A DNA stretch of 38,929 nt from Caldilineales bacterium (GCA_025055015.1 JANWYQ010000138.1:1-38929), one strand, 5' to 3'. Counted from the stretch's first letter, positions 1 through 7,640 are shown. Notes: generated by a model not told the origin, from the letters alone. A program made the numbers and translations.

Positions 1-84
1 CGCTCCGGCAAGATCATGCGCCGCGTGCGGCGCGCCCGCGCCCTGGGCCAGCCGGTGGGCGACCTGTCCACCCTCGCGGCGTGA
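1..84 (+). CDS. Acyl-CoA (acetyl-CoA type) synthetase, C-terminal end only
   Basis: Only the last 27 codons are inside the window, ending at TGA 82-84. They read RSGKIMRR at the start and GDLSTLA near the end. This is the closing signature of AMP-forming acetyl-CoA synthetases: the lysine of SGK is the catalytic residue of the C-terminal lid, which in known enzymes is silenced by acetylation, and the G-D-x-S/T-T-L-A tail is typical of the Acs subgroup. The enzyme would activate acetate or propionate in the cytoplasm. A propionate substrate would feed the methylmalonyl-CoA genes further on, but that is inference. The start and adenylation core lie outside the window. Confidence 0.8.
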   Translation, partial: RSGKIMRRVRRARALGQPVGDLSTLAA

Positions 85-98
85 GAAGCAGCTAAACC

Positions 99-270
99 TG
101 TCGCGCAACTCCACAGGAGTTGCGCTACTTCTGTGTCGTGCGCAGCCCGGCGTAGATCCCCGCCAGCACCGGCGCGCCGCCTGGCGTTGTCGCGCAACTC
201 CACCGGAGTTGCGCTACTTCTGTGTCGTGCGCAGCACGGCGTAGATCCCCGCCAGCACCAGCGCGCCGCC
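99..270. repeat. 83-bp direct repeat duplicating the 3' end of the EamA gene
   Basis: Positions 99-181 and 188-270 match at 80 of 83 bases (differences at 115/204, 147/236 and 171/260), separated by 6 bases. The right copy is the real end of the EamA gene, with its last 18 codons and stop. The left copy lies beyond that stop and still encodes the same tail with two amino-acid changes. Each copy carries the same perfect 10-bp hairpin. This looks like a partial tandem duplication, or the remnant of a lost second gene copy. Confidence 0.9.
192..214 (-). terminator. Hairpin at the end of the EamA gene (possible terminator)
   Basis: A perfect 10-bp stem (GCGCAACTCC paired with GGAGTTGCGC, 3-base loop) begins inside the EamA stop codon. 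An identical stem lies at 103-125, between the stops of the acyl-CoA synthetase and EamA. Neither is followed by a T run on either strand, so classical Rho-independent termination is not shown. The hairpin could instead be a 3'-end stabiliser or a dispersed palindromic repeat. Confidence 0.35.
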
Positions 271-1104
271 GACGACCTGAAGCAGGCTCGGCACCTCGCC
301 GAAGACCAGCGCAGCCACTACGGTGGTCACCAACACCTGCCCCAGCAGCGTCACCGACACGCGCGACGCAGGCAGGTGACCGATGGCGTAGCTGATGGCC
401 AGCCAGCCCCCCACCTGGGAAATCAGGGCCAGGCCCAGCAGGGCAGCCCACGACGACAGCGGAAAGCCGATCAGCGGCGCTCGCACTGCCACAGCCAACA
501 CCGCCAAGGTGGCCGTGCCAACCCACAGGGAGAGGGCCATGAAGCTCATGGTGTCGGTGGAGCAGCGCACCCGCTTGGTAGTCAGCAGATATGCGGCGTA
601 GAAGAAGCTGGTGGCGATGGCCAGCAAACTGCCCATGTCCAGCTGCAGGCCGCCGGCCGCCTTGGGCAACACGATGAGGGCCATGCCCACCAGGGAGGTG
701 ACCAGGCCGGCCCAGTACACCGACGACAGCCGCTCGCGGAAGAACACCACAGCGCCAAGTCCCACCCACAGCGGCGCGTTGTTGGCCAGCAGAGTGGCGA
801 TGGCAGCCGAGGTCATCAGGATGGCGGTGTTCCACAATGCCAGGTCCAGCGCAAAGAACACGCCAGCCAGCGCAATGCCGCCCCACGCCGCCCGTGGCAC
901 GCGCTTCGACCGCCGAGATAGCCACAGGGGCGTCACTGCTACGGCCGCGAAGGCTAGGCGATAAAAGGCCGATGTCACGCCCGGTACGTTGGCCAGCTTC
1001 ACCCAGATGGCCGACAGGCCAATGCAGAGGATACCCAACGCCAGGGCCACGTACGCAGCGACGACTTGCTGACGCTCAGAGACAGGCATGCTTTCGATCT
1101 TCAT
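214..1104 (-). CDS. EamA-family (DMT superfamily) transporter
   Basis: This is a 296-residue integral membrane protein with about ten hydrophobic segments arranged as two EamA halves, the usual length and layout for drug/metabolite transporters of this family. The substrate cannot be predicted; relatives export amino acids or other metabolites. I prefer the ATG at 1104 because GAGG sits 6 bases upstream, whereas the ATG at 1116 has no ribosome site. The second half carries the typical PLIGFPLSSWAALLGLALIS stretch before the C-terminal helices. It is transcribed away from radC, with a 100-base gap. Its last 18 codons are duplicated immediately downstream. Confidence 0.85.
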   Translation of the reverse strand: MKIESMPVSERQQVVAAYVALALGILCIGLSAIWVKLANVPGVTSAFYRLAFAAVAVTPLWLSRRSKRVPRAAWGGIALAGVFFALDLALWNTAILMTSAAIATLLANNAPLWVGLGAVVFFRERLSSVYWAGLVTSLVGMALIVLPKAAGGLQLDMGSLLAIATSFFYAAYLLTTKRVRCSTDTMSFMALSLWVGTATLAVLAVAVRAPLIGFPLSSWAALLGLALISQVGGWLAISYAIGHLPASRVSVTLLGQVLVTTVVAALVFGEVPSLLQVVGGALVLAGIYAVLRTTQK

Positions 1105-1188
1105 GCTCAACCTCATCTACTCATGGGCCGCCGCCTGAGTGCGCCTGGCTCCGCAGCCCTGAGGGCAGCCGCAGCCCCACCCTGCGGA

Positions 1189-1210
1189 GTTCGCACCCCC
1201 AGGTGCGAAC
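1189..1210. repeat. Palindromic element, copy 1
   Basis: A perfect 9-bp stem (GTTCGCACC with GGTGCGAAC, 4-base loop) lies between the radC stop and the EamA start. Read on the minus strand it matches positions 23992-24013 at 21 of 22 bases. It stands just after a minus-strand stop in both places, so it may help end transcription, but no T run follows. Confidence 0.6.
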
Positions 1211-1219
1211 CCGTCCCGC

Positions 1220-1927
1220 TCACTTGAAGCCCAATCCTCTCTCCTTCATGCTCACGAAACGCTGGCGGCCGATGATCAGGTGGTCCAGCACATCAATGCC
1301 CAGCAGCTGGCCCGCCTCCACCGCCGAGCGGGTGAGCTGCACGTCCTCGGCGCTGGGCGTGGGGTCGCCGCTGGGGTGGTTGTGGGCCAGGATCAGCGAG
1401 GCACAGTTGGCGCGAATGGCCTCCCGGAAGAGCTCCGCCACCCGCACCGAGGCCGCGTTGAGCGACCCCACGTAGACAGTGTGGATCTTCATCACCCGGT
1501 TGCGGCTGTCAAGCAACAGCGTGCGCAGGTGCTCCTGGGACAGCAGCGACATCTCCGCCATCAGCAGGTTGGCTGCGTCCGCAGGGTTCAAGATCTGCGG
1601 ACGCTCGTGGGGCGCTGCCACCAGCAGCCGACGGCCTAGCTCCAGGGCCGCCTTCACCTGCACCGCTTTGGCCACGCCCACCCCCTTCACCTGGCACAGC
1701 TCCTCCACCGTGGCCTGCGCCAGGCCGGGTAGGCCGTCGAAGCGCACCAACAGCTGCTCGGCCACCCGGAGCACGTTCTCGCCGTCCGTGCCCACCCGCA
1801 GGATGATAGCCAGCAGCTCGGCCGTGCTCAGCGCGGACGCGCCGTAGTGGGCCAGCCGCTCGCGCGGGCGCTCGCCTTGGGGCAGATCGCGCATCATCGG
1901 CCGATATTGGACGTGCTCGGTTTCCAT
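1220..1927 (-). CDS. radC: RadC-family JAB/MPN metalloprotease-like protein
   Basis: At 235 residues this is a normal, complete RadC. The N-terminal half has the UPF0758 helical region with a helix-hairpin-helix (about residues 60-90, ending VKGVGVAKA). The C-terminal half is the JAB1/MPN fold with the zinc motif [14 protein letters not shown] around residues 180-195 and an upstream glutamate in LFREA. It was named for DNA repair, but its biochemical role remains unsettled in the literature. The start ATG has AAGG about 9-12 bases upstream. It is a single gene in its own transcription unit. Confidence 0.95.
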   Translation of the reverse strand: METEHVQYRPMMRDLPQGERPRERLAHYGASALSTAELLAIILRVGTDGENVLRVAEQLLVRFDGLPGLAQATVEELCQVKGVGVAKAVQVKAALELGRRLLVAAPHERPQILNPADAANLLMAEMSLLSQEHLRTLLLDSRNRVMKIHTVYVGSLNAASVRVAELFREAIRANCASLILAHNHPSGDPTPSAEDVQLTRSAVEAGQLLGIDVLDHLIIGRQRFVSMKERGLGFK

Positions 1928-2104
1928 CGAAGCGCCTTTCCTTGGAGATCACGTCTTGGAGCTTGCGTCGTTGCAGGCCGATCGCTGCTAGCCCATTCGC
2001 CGGGCGTGTTCGAGCGAGGCAGCGGGCGCTAGGGCATGCATCGCGCTCCCAGAGGTCACAAACTGCGGCGTTGCACCTCGAACTAGAGGACGTAGAACAG
2101 CGGA

Positions 2105-2695
2105 TCAGGGCGCGCTGCGCTGCACCAGAGGCAACCAGAGGGGACGAGACGGTCGCCGGCCCTCCTCGTCGGCCAGGGCCGGGCGACGGCCGGTGGTTAC
2201 CAGGGGCGCGAACAGGCGATGGGTGTAAGGCGAGGCCGGCAGGACCAGCACGTCGTTCAGAGGCCCCTGCATCCCCCAGCGCTGGGCGGTGGCGTAGTCA
2301 ACTTCGGCCACCAGCCCACGGGCCAGCAGGGCAGCGAAGTGGCGACGGGCGGCGTAGTCCACCACCAGGAACGGGCCCTCGGCCGGCCGGCCGGCGGGCT
2401 TCAGCCACACCCGACGGCCCAGGTCGCCCGGCCGCAGGGTCGCCACATAGCCCACGCACGCCGGTGGGTCGCACACCGGCACCTGTCCCTGCCGCAGGCG
2501 ATACTCGTACACCCACTCCATCACGCCGGCCGCGTAGTGGGTGACCTGGCCGCGAGCGGGGAGGGGCGTGGCGCCTTCCCACGGCGCATCGGCCGTCGGC
2601 AAGGCGATCAACCACAGCAGGCTGAGCAACAGGGAGAGCAAGGCCGTCGTTCCTGACCAGCGCGTATGACGGGGCCCCGACCTTTCCCCCAGCAT
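2105..2695 (-). CDS. Secreted or membrane-anchored protein of unknown function
   Basis: This is a 196-residue protein with one hydrophobic stretch at about residues 17-36, after a basic N-terminus, so it is a signal peptide or anchor. The mature part contains paired cysteines (CDPPAC, about residues 75-80) and a region in which a lysine/valine-rich strand is followed by GPFLVVDYA. That pattern loosely recalls the double-psi beta-barrel of RlpA-like proteins, but the diagnostic residues are not clear enough to name it. No strong ribosome site precedes the ATG. It stands alone between radC and a divergently transcribed small gene. Confidence 0.6.
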   Translation of the reverse strand: MLGERSGPRHTRWSGTTALLSLLLSLLWLIALPTADAPWEGATPLPARGQVTHYAAGVMEWVYEYRLRQGQVPVCDPPACVGYVATLRPGDLGRRVWLKPAGRPAEGPFLVVDYAARRHFAALLARGLVAEVDYATAQRWGMQGPLNDVLVLPASPYTHRLFAPLVTTGRRPALADEEGRRPSRPLWLPLVQRSAP

Positions 2696-2835
2696 CGCTG
2701 GCGGCGGCTCTCAGGGGGATGTCTGCGGGACGAACAGTAGACGCCCAACCGGCGGACGGTGGTTCCTAGGCCGGCAAGGCCAACGGGCCCAAGGATGCCA
2801 GAGGTGCGACGATTTGTCAAAGCTGACGGGGGAAG

Positions 2836-2864
2836 TTGACGAGCGCCGTAACGCGTGCTAACCT
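2836..2864 (+). promoter_or_regulatory. Sigma-70-type promoter for the gene at 2926
   Basis: TTGACG (2836-2841), 17 bases, then TAACCT (2859-2864). A transcript start near 2871 would give a leader of about 55 bases before the ATG at 2926. Confidence 0.55.
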
Positions 2865-2925
2865 ACGGCCAGGCAGTCGGGCCTCGGCGCAGGTTGCGCG
2901 CCATTCTTAGCCCCGCGAGGTGAGC

Positions 2926-3351
2926 ATGTCCACCACCGTCTATCCCGGCGCCATGTTCGCCGGCCTGGTGTTCAACGAGCAGGGAGAGCCGGCCGAGGTC
3001 GCCTACGTGGGCGGCGTGGCCCACTACGTCGTCCTGGACAACGGCTTTCGCCGCCATGTAGAGGCGCGCGAGGTAGACCGCCAGGTGCTGCTTTACCTGC
3101 GGGACCAGATGGAACCCTACCGCGATCTGGCCGTGCAGGAGATGATGCGTCTGATGGGCCAGGACGACCTCTTCACCAAGGCCATGATCGAGGCCTCAAT
3201 CCAGAACATCGAGGCCGCGCTAGACCGCCCCTTGCCGGAGGAGGTGCGCCTTTGGCTTGGCATGATGGGGTTCCGGGTGGTGGTCAACGTCCACGGCGAG
3301 GTGGTGGAGGTGGTCCTGCCGGGCCGGGCCGTGGAGGGCTGGGAGGAGTAG
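2926..3351 (+). CDS. Conserved-looking hypothetical protein, 141 residues
   Basis: I do not recognise the family. It is soluble and acidic, with an N-terminal beta-rich part (to about residue 50), a helical middle rich in Met and Gln (about 55-100), and a valine-rich C-terminal strand pair. There is no signal peptide or transmembrane segment. The ATG at 2926 is favoured over the in-frame GTG at 2920 because GAGGTGA, a strong ribosome site, overlaps the GTG. It has its own promoter and ends one base before the convergent SDR gene. Confidence 0.7.
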   Translation: MSTTVYPGAMFAGLVFNEQGEPAEVAYVGGVAHYVVLDNGFRRHVEAREVDRQVLLYLRDQMEPYRDLAVQEMMRLMGQDDLFTKAMIEASIQNIEAALDRPLPEEVRLWLGMMGFRVVVNVHGEVVEVVLPGRAVEGWEE

Positions 3352-3352
3352 C

Positions 3353-4858
3353 CTAGGGCGCAGCCGGCGCAGGGCTAAGGGGGGGCTGGCGCATGGCCAT
3401 CTCGGCCAGCCGCTCGATCATGCTGCTGAAGACCGGGCCGTGGATGGGGTAGAGGCTGTACCAGTAGATCAGCCCGAAAAGCCCCTTGGGGGCAAAGAAC
3501 GCCGTCTGCACCAACAGGGTGCGGCCGTCGGGCTGCGGCTTGGCCTCGAAGGTCAGCCAAGCGCGGCCGGGCACCTTCATCTCGGCTCGCAGGCGCAGCA
3601 GCCGGTCCGGCTCCACCGCCTCCACGCGCCAGAAGTCCAGGGCGTCGCCGGCGCGCAGCTCGGTGGGATGGCGGCGGCCGCGGCGAAAACCTACCCCACC
3701 CACCAGGCGGTCCAGCACCCCCCGCAGCCGCCAGGCCCAGTTGAAGGTGGGATACCCTTGGTCGCCGCCGATGCTGGTGAAGGCGCGGAAGACGGCCGAG
3801 GGGGGCGCGTCCACCAGCCGCTGCCGACGCTCGATCATCATGCCGTCCTGCACGGTGAACTTGACGGGGGTTAGGTCGCCCTGGGCCGAGGCCAGCGCGT
3901 CCATCCAGCTAGTCTCCACGTGGCCGGCGTCGAGCCGCTGCAGCGCTCGCTCCACCGCGGTGCGGTAGTCTAGCAGCTCGATGGTCGGGAAGAGGCGCTT
4001 GGCCGTGTCGTCCCGCACCACCACCTCGTTGCGCATCCCCTCGATCAGCGGATAGGCGATCTCCTTGGGGATCGGGGTCACCCAGTGCACCCAGTAGGTG
4101 GAGAGGCGGGGGGTGAGCACAGGCACGGGGAAGAGCCAGCGCCGCAGCCCGCGGGCTTGGGCGTACTGGAGCATCATCTCGGCGTAGGTCAGCACGTCGG
4201 CGCCGCCGATCTCGATGATCTTGCCCTCGCTCTCCGGCACGTCCAGGGCCGCCACCAGGTAGTCCAGCACGTTGCGGATGCCGATGGGCTGGACGCGCGT
4301 ATAGACCCACTTGGGGCAGACCATAGCCGGCAGGCGCTCGGTGAGGTAGCGGATCATCTCGAAGGAGGCGCTGCCGGAGCCCACCACGATGCCGCAGCGG
4401 AACTCGGTGACCGGGACACCGAACTCCCCCAGCGCCTCGCCCGTCTCCTGGCGGGAGCGCAGGTGGCGGCTGAGATCGCTCTCGGGGTCGCCCAGGCCGC
4501 CCAGATAGATGATGCGGCGCACGCCGGCCTCGGCGGCCGCGCGGCCAAAGTTGCGCGCGGCCAGCAGATCCCGCTCGTGGAAGGGGCTCTTGTCGGCCGT
4601 CTTCTGCATGGAGTGGATCATGTAGTAGGCCACGTCCACCCCGGCCATGGCCGGACCGAGGGTCTCGGCCCGCAGAGCGTCCCCCTGCACGATCTCGATC
4701 TGGTGAGACCAAGGCCGGCCCTGCAAGCGGGCGGGGTCGCGCGCCAGCGCGCGCACGCGATAGCCCAGCTCCAGCAGGCGGGGAACCAGGCGGCCGCCCA
4801 CGTAGCCGGTGGCGCCGGTGACCAAGATGAGGCCGGGTTTGGTCGGCGGTGCTTCCAT
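3353..4858 (-). CDS. SDR-family NAD(P)-dependent oxidoreductase with DUF2867 domain
   Basis: This 501-residue two-domain protein has an atypical SDR/NmrA-like Rossmann domain at residues 9-300, with the nucleotide motif TGATGYVGG near the start and YYMIHSM in place of the catalytic region of classical SDRs. A DUF2867 domain (SRPBCC-like fold) follows at about residues 340-490. The combination is common in actinobacterial and Chloroflexi proteins with no known substrate. The missing canonical YxxxK suggests a binding or regulatory role, or an unusual reduction. It lies 21 bases after the small membrane protein gene, probably in one operon. No good ribosome site is visible before the ATG. Confidence 0.85.
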   Translation of the reverse strand: MEAPPTKPGLILVTGATGYVGGRLVPRLLELGYRVRALARDPARLQGRPWSHQIEIVQGDALRAETLGPAMAGVDVAYYMIHSMQKTADKSPFHERDLLAARNFGRAAAEAGVRRIIYLGGLGDPESDLSRHLRSRQETGEALGEFGVPVTEFRCGIVVGSGSASFEMIRYLTERLPAMVCPKWVYTRVQPIGIRNVLDYLVAALDVPESEGKIIEIGGADVLTYAEMMLQYAQARGLRRWLFPVPVLTPRLSTYWVHWVTPIPKEIAYPLIEGMRNEVVVRDDTAKRLFPTIELLDYRTAVERALQRLDAGHVETSWMDALASAQGDLTPVKFTVQDGMMIERRQRLVDAPPSAVFRAFTSIGGDQGYPTFNWAWRLRGVLDRLVGGVGFRRGRRHPTELRAGDALDFWRVEAVEPDRLLRLRAEMKVPGRAWLTFEAKPQPDGRTLLVQTAFFAPKGLFGLIYWYSLYPIHGPVFSSMIERLAEMAMRQPPLSPAPAAP

Positions 4859-4879
4859 AGGTGGTGGCGTTTGGGCAGG

Positions 4880-5224
4880 CTAGCGCTTCGCCTGTCGGCC
4901 CTCCAGCAGCAGCAGGACGATCAGCGCCACCTCGATGGCCTTGTCGGCGTAGGCGATGGCGCTGCGGTCGCCGATGGCGGCCCAGGCGATGACGGTGACC
5001 GCCGTGTACGCGATGAGCGCCCAACGCACCAGGTGGCGATAGGGAGCCAGGGCGGCGATGGGCAGGTAGAGGGCCGCCAGCAGCGCCAGGTAGCCCAGCG
5101 CGTTCAGGTAGAACAGGACAAGCTGGTTGGGAACAGCGAGGACCAGGTGGATGACAGCCGTGGCCACGGTGAGAAGAGCGATGCCGATCTGGAGCGGGCC
5201 GAAGGTGGGTTTGGTGGTGGTCAT
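4880..5224 (-). CDS. Small four-helix membrane protein
   Basis: This is a 114-residue protein with four hydrophobic segments (about residues 10-30, 36-56, 63-83 and 91-108) and a basic C-terminus (GRQAKR). The ATG at 5224 has a near-ideal AGGAGG ribosome site 8 bases upstream; the longer reading from TTG at 5245 would place that site inside the gene. It resembles small membrane proteins of unknown function often seen next to SDR/DUF2867 genes, and here it is the first gene of such a pair. TACAAT at 5292-5287 on the minus strand may be its -10 box. Confidence 0.75.
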   Translation of the reverse strand: MTTTKPTFGPLQIGIALLTVATAVIHLVLAVPNQLVLFYLNALGYLALLAALYLPIAALAPYRHLVRWALIAYTAVTVIAWAAIGDRSAIAYADKAIEVALIVLLLLEGRQAKR

Positions 5225-5317
5225 GAGTGCTTTCCTCCTGAGCAAGCTGTCGAGGGATGAGGGGGTGGTGCCGTCTTCGTCCTCAAATTGTACGAAGTTT
5301 GCCGGTTGCGTCTGTGG

Positions 5318-6136
5318 TCAGCGTTGCAGAGCGCCGATCTCCGCAACCAGCCGCGCCAAGTAGTCGGCGGCCAGGCGCAGCCGACTGCCGTACCAGGAGA
5401 ACATCTCGCCGTCCACCAGCATCACCGTGGAGGCCGGCAGCGCGGCCTGCAGCTCGAGGCGATGCCGCTCGCGGAAGGAATAGGGCTCCGACGAGAGGAA
5501 GACCAGCTCGGGCTGCGCCGCAGCCAGCGCCTCCAGGCTCACCTGCGGGTAGCGGCCGAGCTCGGGGCCGGCGAAGACGTTCACCAGGCCGCAGTGGGCC
5601 AGCATCGAGTTGATGAAGGTGTGGCCGCCGGCCGCCATCCACGGCTTCCGCCAGATCAGGTAGGCCACCCGCCGGGGGGGCTGCACGCGGGGCAGGGCGG
5701 CCAGCCGCTGCGCCACCTCCTCGGCCAGCGCGTCGGCCCGCTCCGCCTCCCCCACCAGCCGCCCCACTTGGCGGATCATGGCCAGCGCGTCGTCCAGGGT
5801 GACCACGTCGCTCAGCCAGACGGGATAGCGCTCGGCCAGGCGCAGGATGGTCTCTCGCTCGTTCTCCTCCTTGTTGCCGACAATGAGGTCGGGCTGTAGG
5901 CGCTCGACGGTCGCGAAGTTGATCTGCTTGGTGCCGCCCACGACCGCCACGCGGGAAACCTGGTCGGCGGGGTGCACGCAGAAGCGGGTGCGCCCCACCA
6001 GCCGATCGCCCAGCCCCAGGTCCAGCAGGAGCTCGGTCTGCGACGGCACCAGAGAGACGACGCGCTGAGGCCACACGGGCGCGACCACCGTGCGCCCCAT
6101 CTGGTCCACAACGACTTGGGTAGGGACGGAGGGCAT
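5318..6136 (-). CDS. BtuF-like helical-backbone metal/corrinoid receptor without signal peptide
   Basis: This 272-residue protein has the two-lobed TroA/BtuF substrate-binding fold. The N-terminal lobe opens with RVVSLVPSQTELLLDLGLGDRLVG, read here as RVVSLVPS followed by TELLLDLG. The linker is the long helix around residues 125-150, and the C-terminal lobe has WMAAGGHTF and the closing SRLRLAADYL helix. Family members capture cobalamin, haem or iron chelates for ABC importers. Unlike those, this protein starts directly in the fold with no signal peptide or lipobox, so it should be cytoplasmic unless the true start lies upstream. It diverges from a second such gene across a cobalamin riboswitch, which makes a corrinoid the best ligand guess. 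Confidence 0.8.
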   Translation of the reverse strand: MPSVPTQVVVDQMGRTVVAPVWPQRVVSLVPSQTELLLDLGLGDRLVGRTRFCVHPADQVSRVAVVGGTKQINFATVERLQPDLIVGNKEENERETILRLAERYPVWLSDVVTLDDALAMIRQVGRLVGEAERADALAEEVAQRLAALPRVQPPRRVAYLIWRKPWMAAGGHTFINSMLAHCGLVNVFAGPELGRYPQVSLEALAAAQPELVFLSSEPYSFRERHRLELQAALPASTVMLVDGEMFSWYGSRLRLAADYLARLVAEIGALQR

Positions 6137-6221
6137 GGGCCTGGCTACGGCGTTCTTGGTTGCGCTGAGCGGGTTGCGGACAGGCCGTTCCTAGGCCGTT
6201 TTCGGAACCTGCGTCCTTTTC

Positions 6222-6250
6222 TTGACAGCCGTAAGGAACACAGATAGTAT
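6222..6250 (+). promoter_or_regulatory. Near-consensus sigma-70 promoter of the cobalamin riboswitch transcript
   Basis: TTGACA (6222-6227), exactly 17 bases, then TAGTAT (6245-6250). The predicted start near 6257 lies about 25 bases before the first riboswitch helix. Confidence 0.8.
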
Positions 6251-6282
6251 ACCCCCACGCCTTCCAACCGCATAACCCACGC

Positions 6283-6397
6283 CTCGAGGTGCGCAACCGC
6301 CCGGATGCGCTGCGCACAATGGGGAAAGACCGGTGCAAGTCCGGCGCTGTCCCGCAACGGTAACTGGCCCGCCAGAAGCCCGACTGCCCGCCTCGAG
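6283..6397 (+). promoter_or_regulatory. Cobalamin (B12) riboswitch
   Basis: The conserved B12 aptamer core is present in order: GGGGAAAG at 6321, GGTGCAAGTCCGGCGCTG at about 6331-6348, then CCCGCAACGGTAACTG (the B12 box) and AAGCCCGACTGCCCGCC. The closing P1 helix is a perfect 7 bp, CTCGAGG 6283-6289 with CCTCGAG 6391-6397. Downstream, GTGCG at 6402-6406 can pair with CGCAC at 6433-6437. This would enclose the ribosome site at 6424-6429, so translational control is plausible. High cobalamin would be expected to lower expression of the two genes that follow. Confidence 0.93.
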
Positions 6398-6438
6398 CGC
6401 TGTGCGTCTCAGCCTTCGTGGAGAAAGGACCGCGCACC

Positions 6439-7227
6439 ATGCCATCCATCCGCTATCCCCAACGCATCGTCTGCCTCGCTGCCGAGGCGCCGGAGATCCT
6501 GCATCGCCTAGGGGCTTTCGACCGCATCGTCGGCGTCAGCGGCTTCGCCCGCCGGCCGGAGGCGGTCAAGGGACTGCCCAAGGTGGGCGGCTTTGCCCAG
6601 CCCGACGTCGAACGGGTGCTGGCGCTGCGGCCTGACCTGGTGATCACCATCAGCGACATCCAGGCCGAGGCCGCAGCCGCCCTGATCAAGCAAGGGGTGC
6701 CTGTGCTGGCCCTCAACCCCCACCGCCTCGAGGACGTCTGGCGCAACATCCTGGTGATCGGCGGCGCCATCGGCGCCCAGCGCCAGGCGGAGCTGCTGGT
6801 GGCCTCGCTGCAAGCGGAGCTGGCCGCTATCCCCCTGCTGCAGCCCCTGCCCCGCCGGCCGCGCGTCTTCTTCGAGGAGTGGCCCGACCCCCTGGTGAGC
6901 GGCATCGGCTGGGTGGGCGACCTGGTGCGGGCCGTGGGCGGCGAGGACCTGTTCCCGGAGCTGGCCGACCAGCCCAAGGCCGAGGGCCGCGTTGTCACCC
7001 CGGAGGCGGTGGCGGCGCGGGAGCCGGAGGTAGTGCTGGCCTCCTGGTGCGGCAAGCCCGCCGACCTGGAGGCCATCCGCCGCCGGCCGGCCTGGCAGCG
7101 GACGCCGGCCGTGCGCGGGGGCCACATCTACGAGATCAGCTCCGACCTGGTCCTGCAGACAGGGCCCAGCCTGATCGAGGGCGCCCGGCTGATCTACCAG
7201 AAGCTGCTGGAGGCAACGACGTGCTAA
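6439..7227 (+). CDS. Cobalamin-binding protein, BtuF-like, riboswitch-controlled
   Basis: This 262-residue protein has the helical-backbone periplasmic-binding fold: RIVCLAAEAPEILHRLGAFDRIVGV at the N-terminus (RIVCLAAEAPE then the LGAFDRIVGV strand), a TISDIQAEAA stretch, and FEEWPDPLVSGIGWVG in the second lobe, a signature shared with cobalamin-binding members. It lacks a signal peptide or lipobox. The ATG at 6439 is chosen because AAAGGA lies 9 bases upstream; a GTG at 6418 is in frame. It directly follows the B12 riboswitch, which strongly supports a corrinoid ligand. Its stop overlaps the next gene's start by 7 bases. No BtuC or BtuD gene is beside it. Confidence 0.88.
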   Translation: MPSIRYPQRIVCLAAEAPEILHRLGAFDRIVGVSGFARRPEAVKGLPKVGGFAQPDVERVLALRPDLVITISDIQAEAAAALIKQGVPVLALNPHRLEDVWRNILVIGGAIGAQRQAELLVASLQAELAAIPLLQPLPRRPRVFFEEWPDPLVSGIGWVGDLVRAVGGEDLFPELADQPKAEGRVVTPEAVAAREPEVVLASWCGKPADLEAIRRRPAWQRTPAVRGGHIYEISSDLVLQTGPSLIEGARLIYQKLLEATTC

Positions 7228-7634
7228 CCTTTGCGCTGCTTGGCCTGGGCCTCTCGGTGCTGGCCCTGCTGGCCGGCCTTCTGCTGGTGGGCCTGCGCGG
7301 GGAGGCCCAGGTCGAGAGCTATCGCCGCGAGGGGCTCGAGGTAGAGCGAGAGGCAAGCCTGCGGCGGGGCTGTGCGGGCTCCATCTTCAAAGGGGTGTCC
7401 GCCGGATTTTCGCTGTACGCCGAGAAATCCACCCGAGAGGTGCTCGACCTGCTGCGCCGGGGCCGGTGGCAAGAAGGGCTGCCCTGGGCTGCCGCCATGG
7501 TCGGCCTGCTGGGGGTGATGTTCTTCCTGCCGATGGCGATCGTGGCGGCCACCGGCGTGGGCGGGCCGTGGCCGTGGGTAGCGGCCGTCGGCTTCCTGCT
7601 GGCCACGCTCTACGCGGCCTGGCCGCGCGCCTAG
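7221..7634 (+). CDS. Unknown 137-residue membrane protein in the B12 riboswitch operon
   Basis: It begins at GTG 7221 inside the end of the BtuF-like gene (7-base overlap), with GGAGG 7 bases upstream, so translation is probably coupled. Three hydrophobic segments are visible: residues 3-24, about 87-109 and about 117-134. A charged cytoplasmic-looking loop lies between the first two (YRREGLEVEREASLRR and EKSTREVLDLLRRGRWQ). I recognise no family. It shares the riboswitch transcript, so a role in corrinoid import or in anchoring the neighbouring binding protein is a reasonable inference. It ends 6 bases before the convergent RNase J gene. Confidence 0.75.
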   Translation: MLTFALLGLGLSVLALLAGLLLVGLRGEAQVESYRREGLEVEREASLRRGCAGSIFKGVSAGFSLYAEKSTREVLDLLRRGRWQEGLPWAAAMVGLLGVMFFLPMAIVAATGVGGPWPWVAAVGFLLATLYAAWPRA

Positions 7635-7640
7635 CTGCGG

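Noticed and set aside
125-925. A 266-residue open frame overlapping EamA on the minus strand
   Set aside because: It is an out-of-frame reading of the EamA gene joined to the duplicated 3' end; the EamA frame has the membrane pattern and the ribosome site.
3486-5260. Antisense frames over the SDR gene
   Set aside because: Low-complexity His/Arg-rich translations opposite a clear Rossmann protein.
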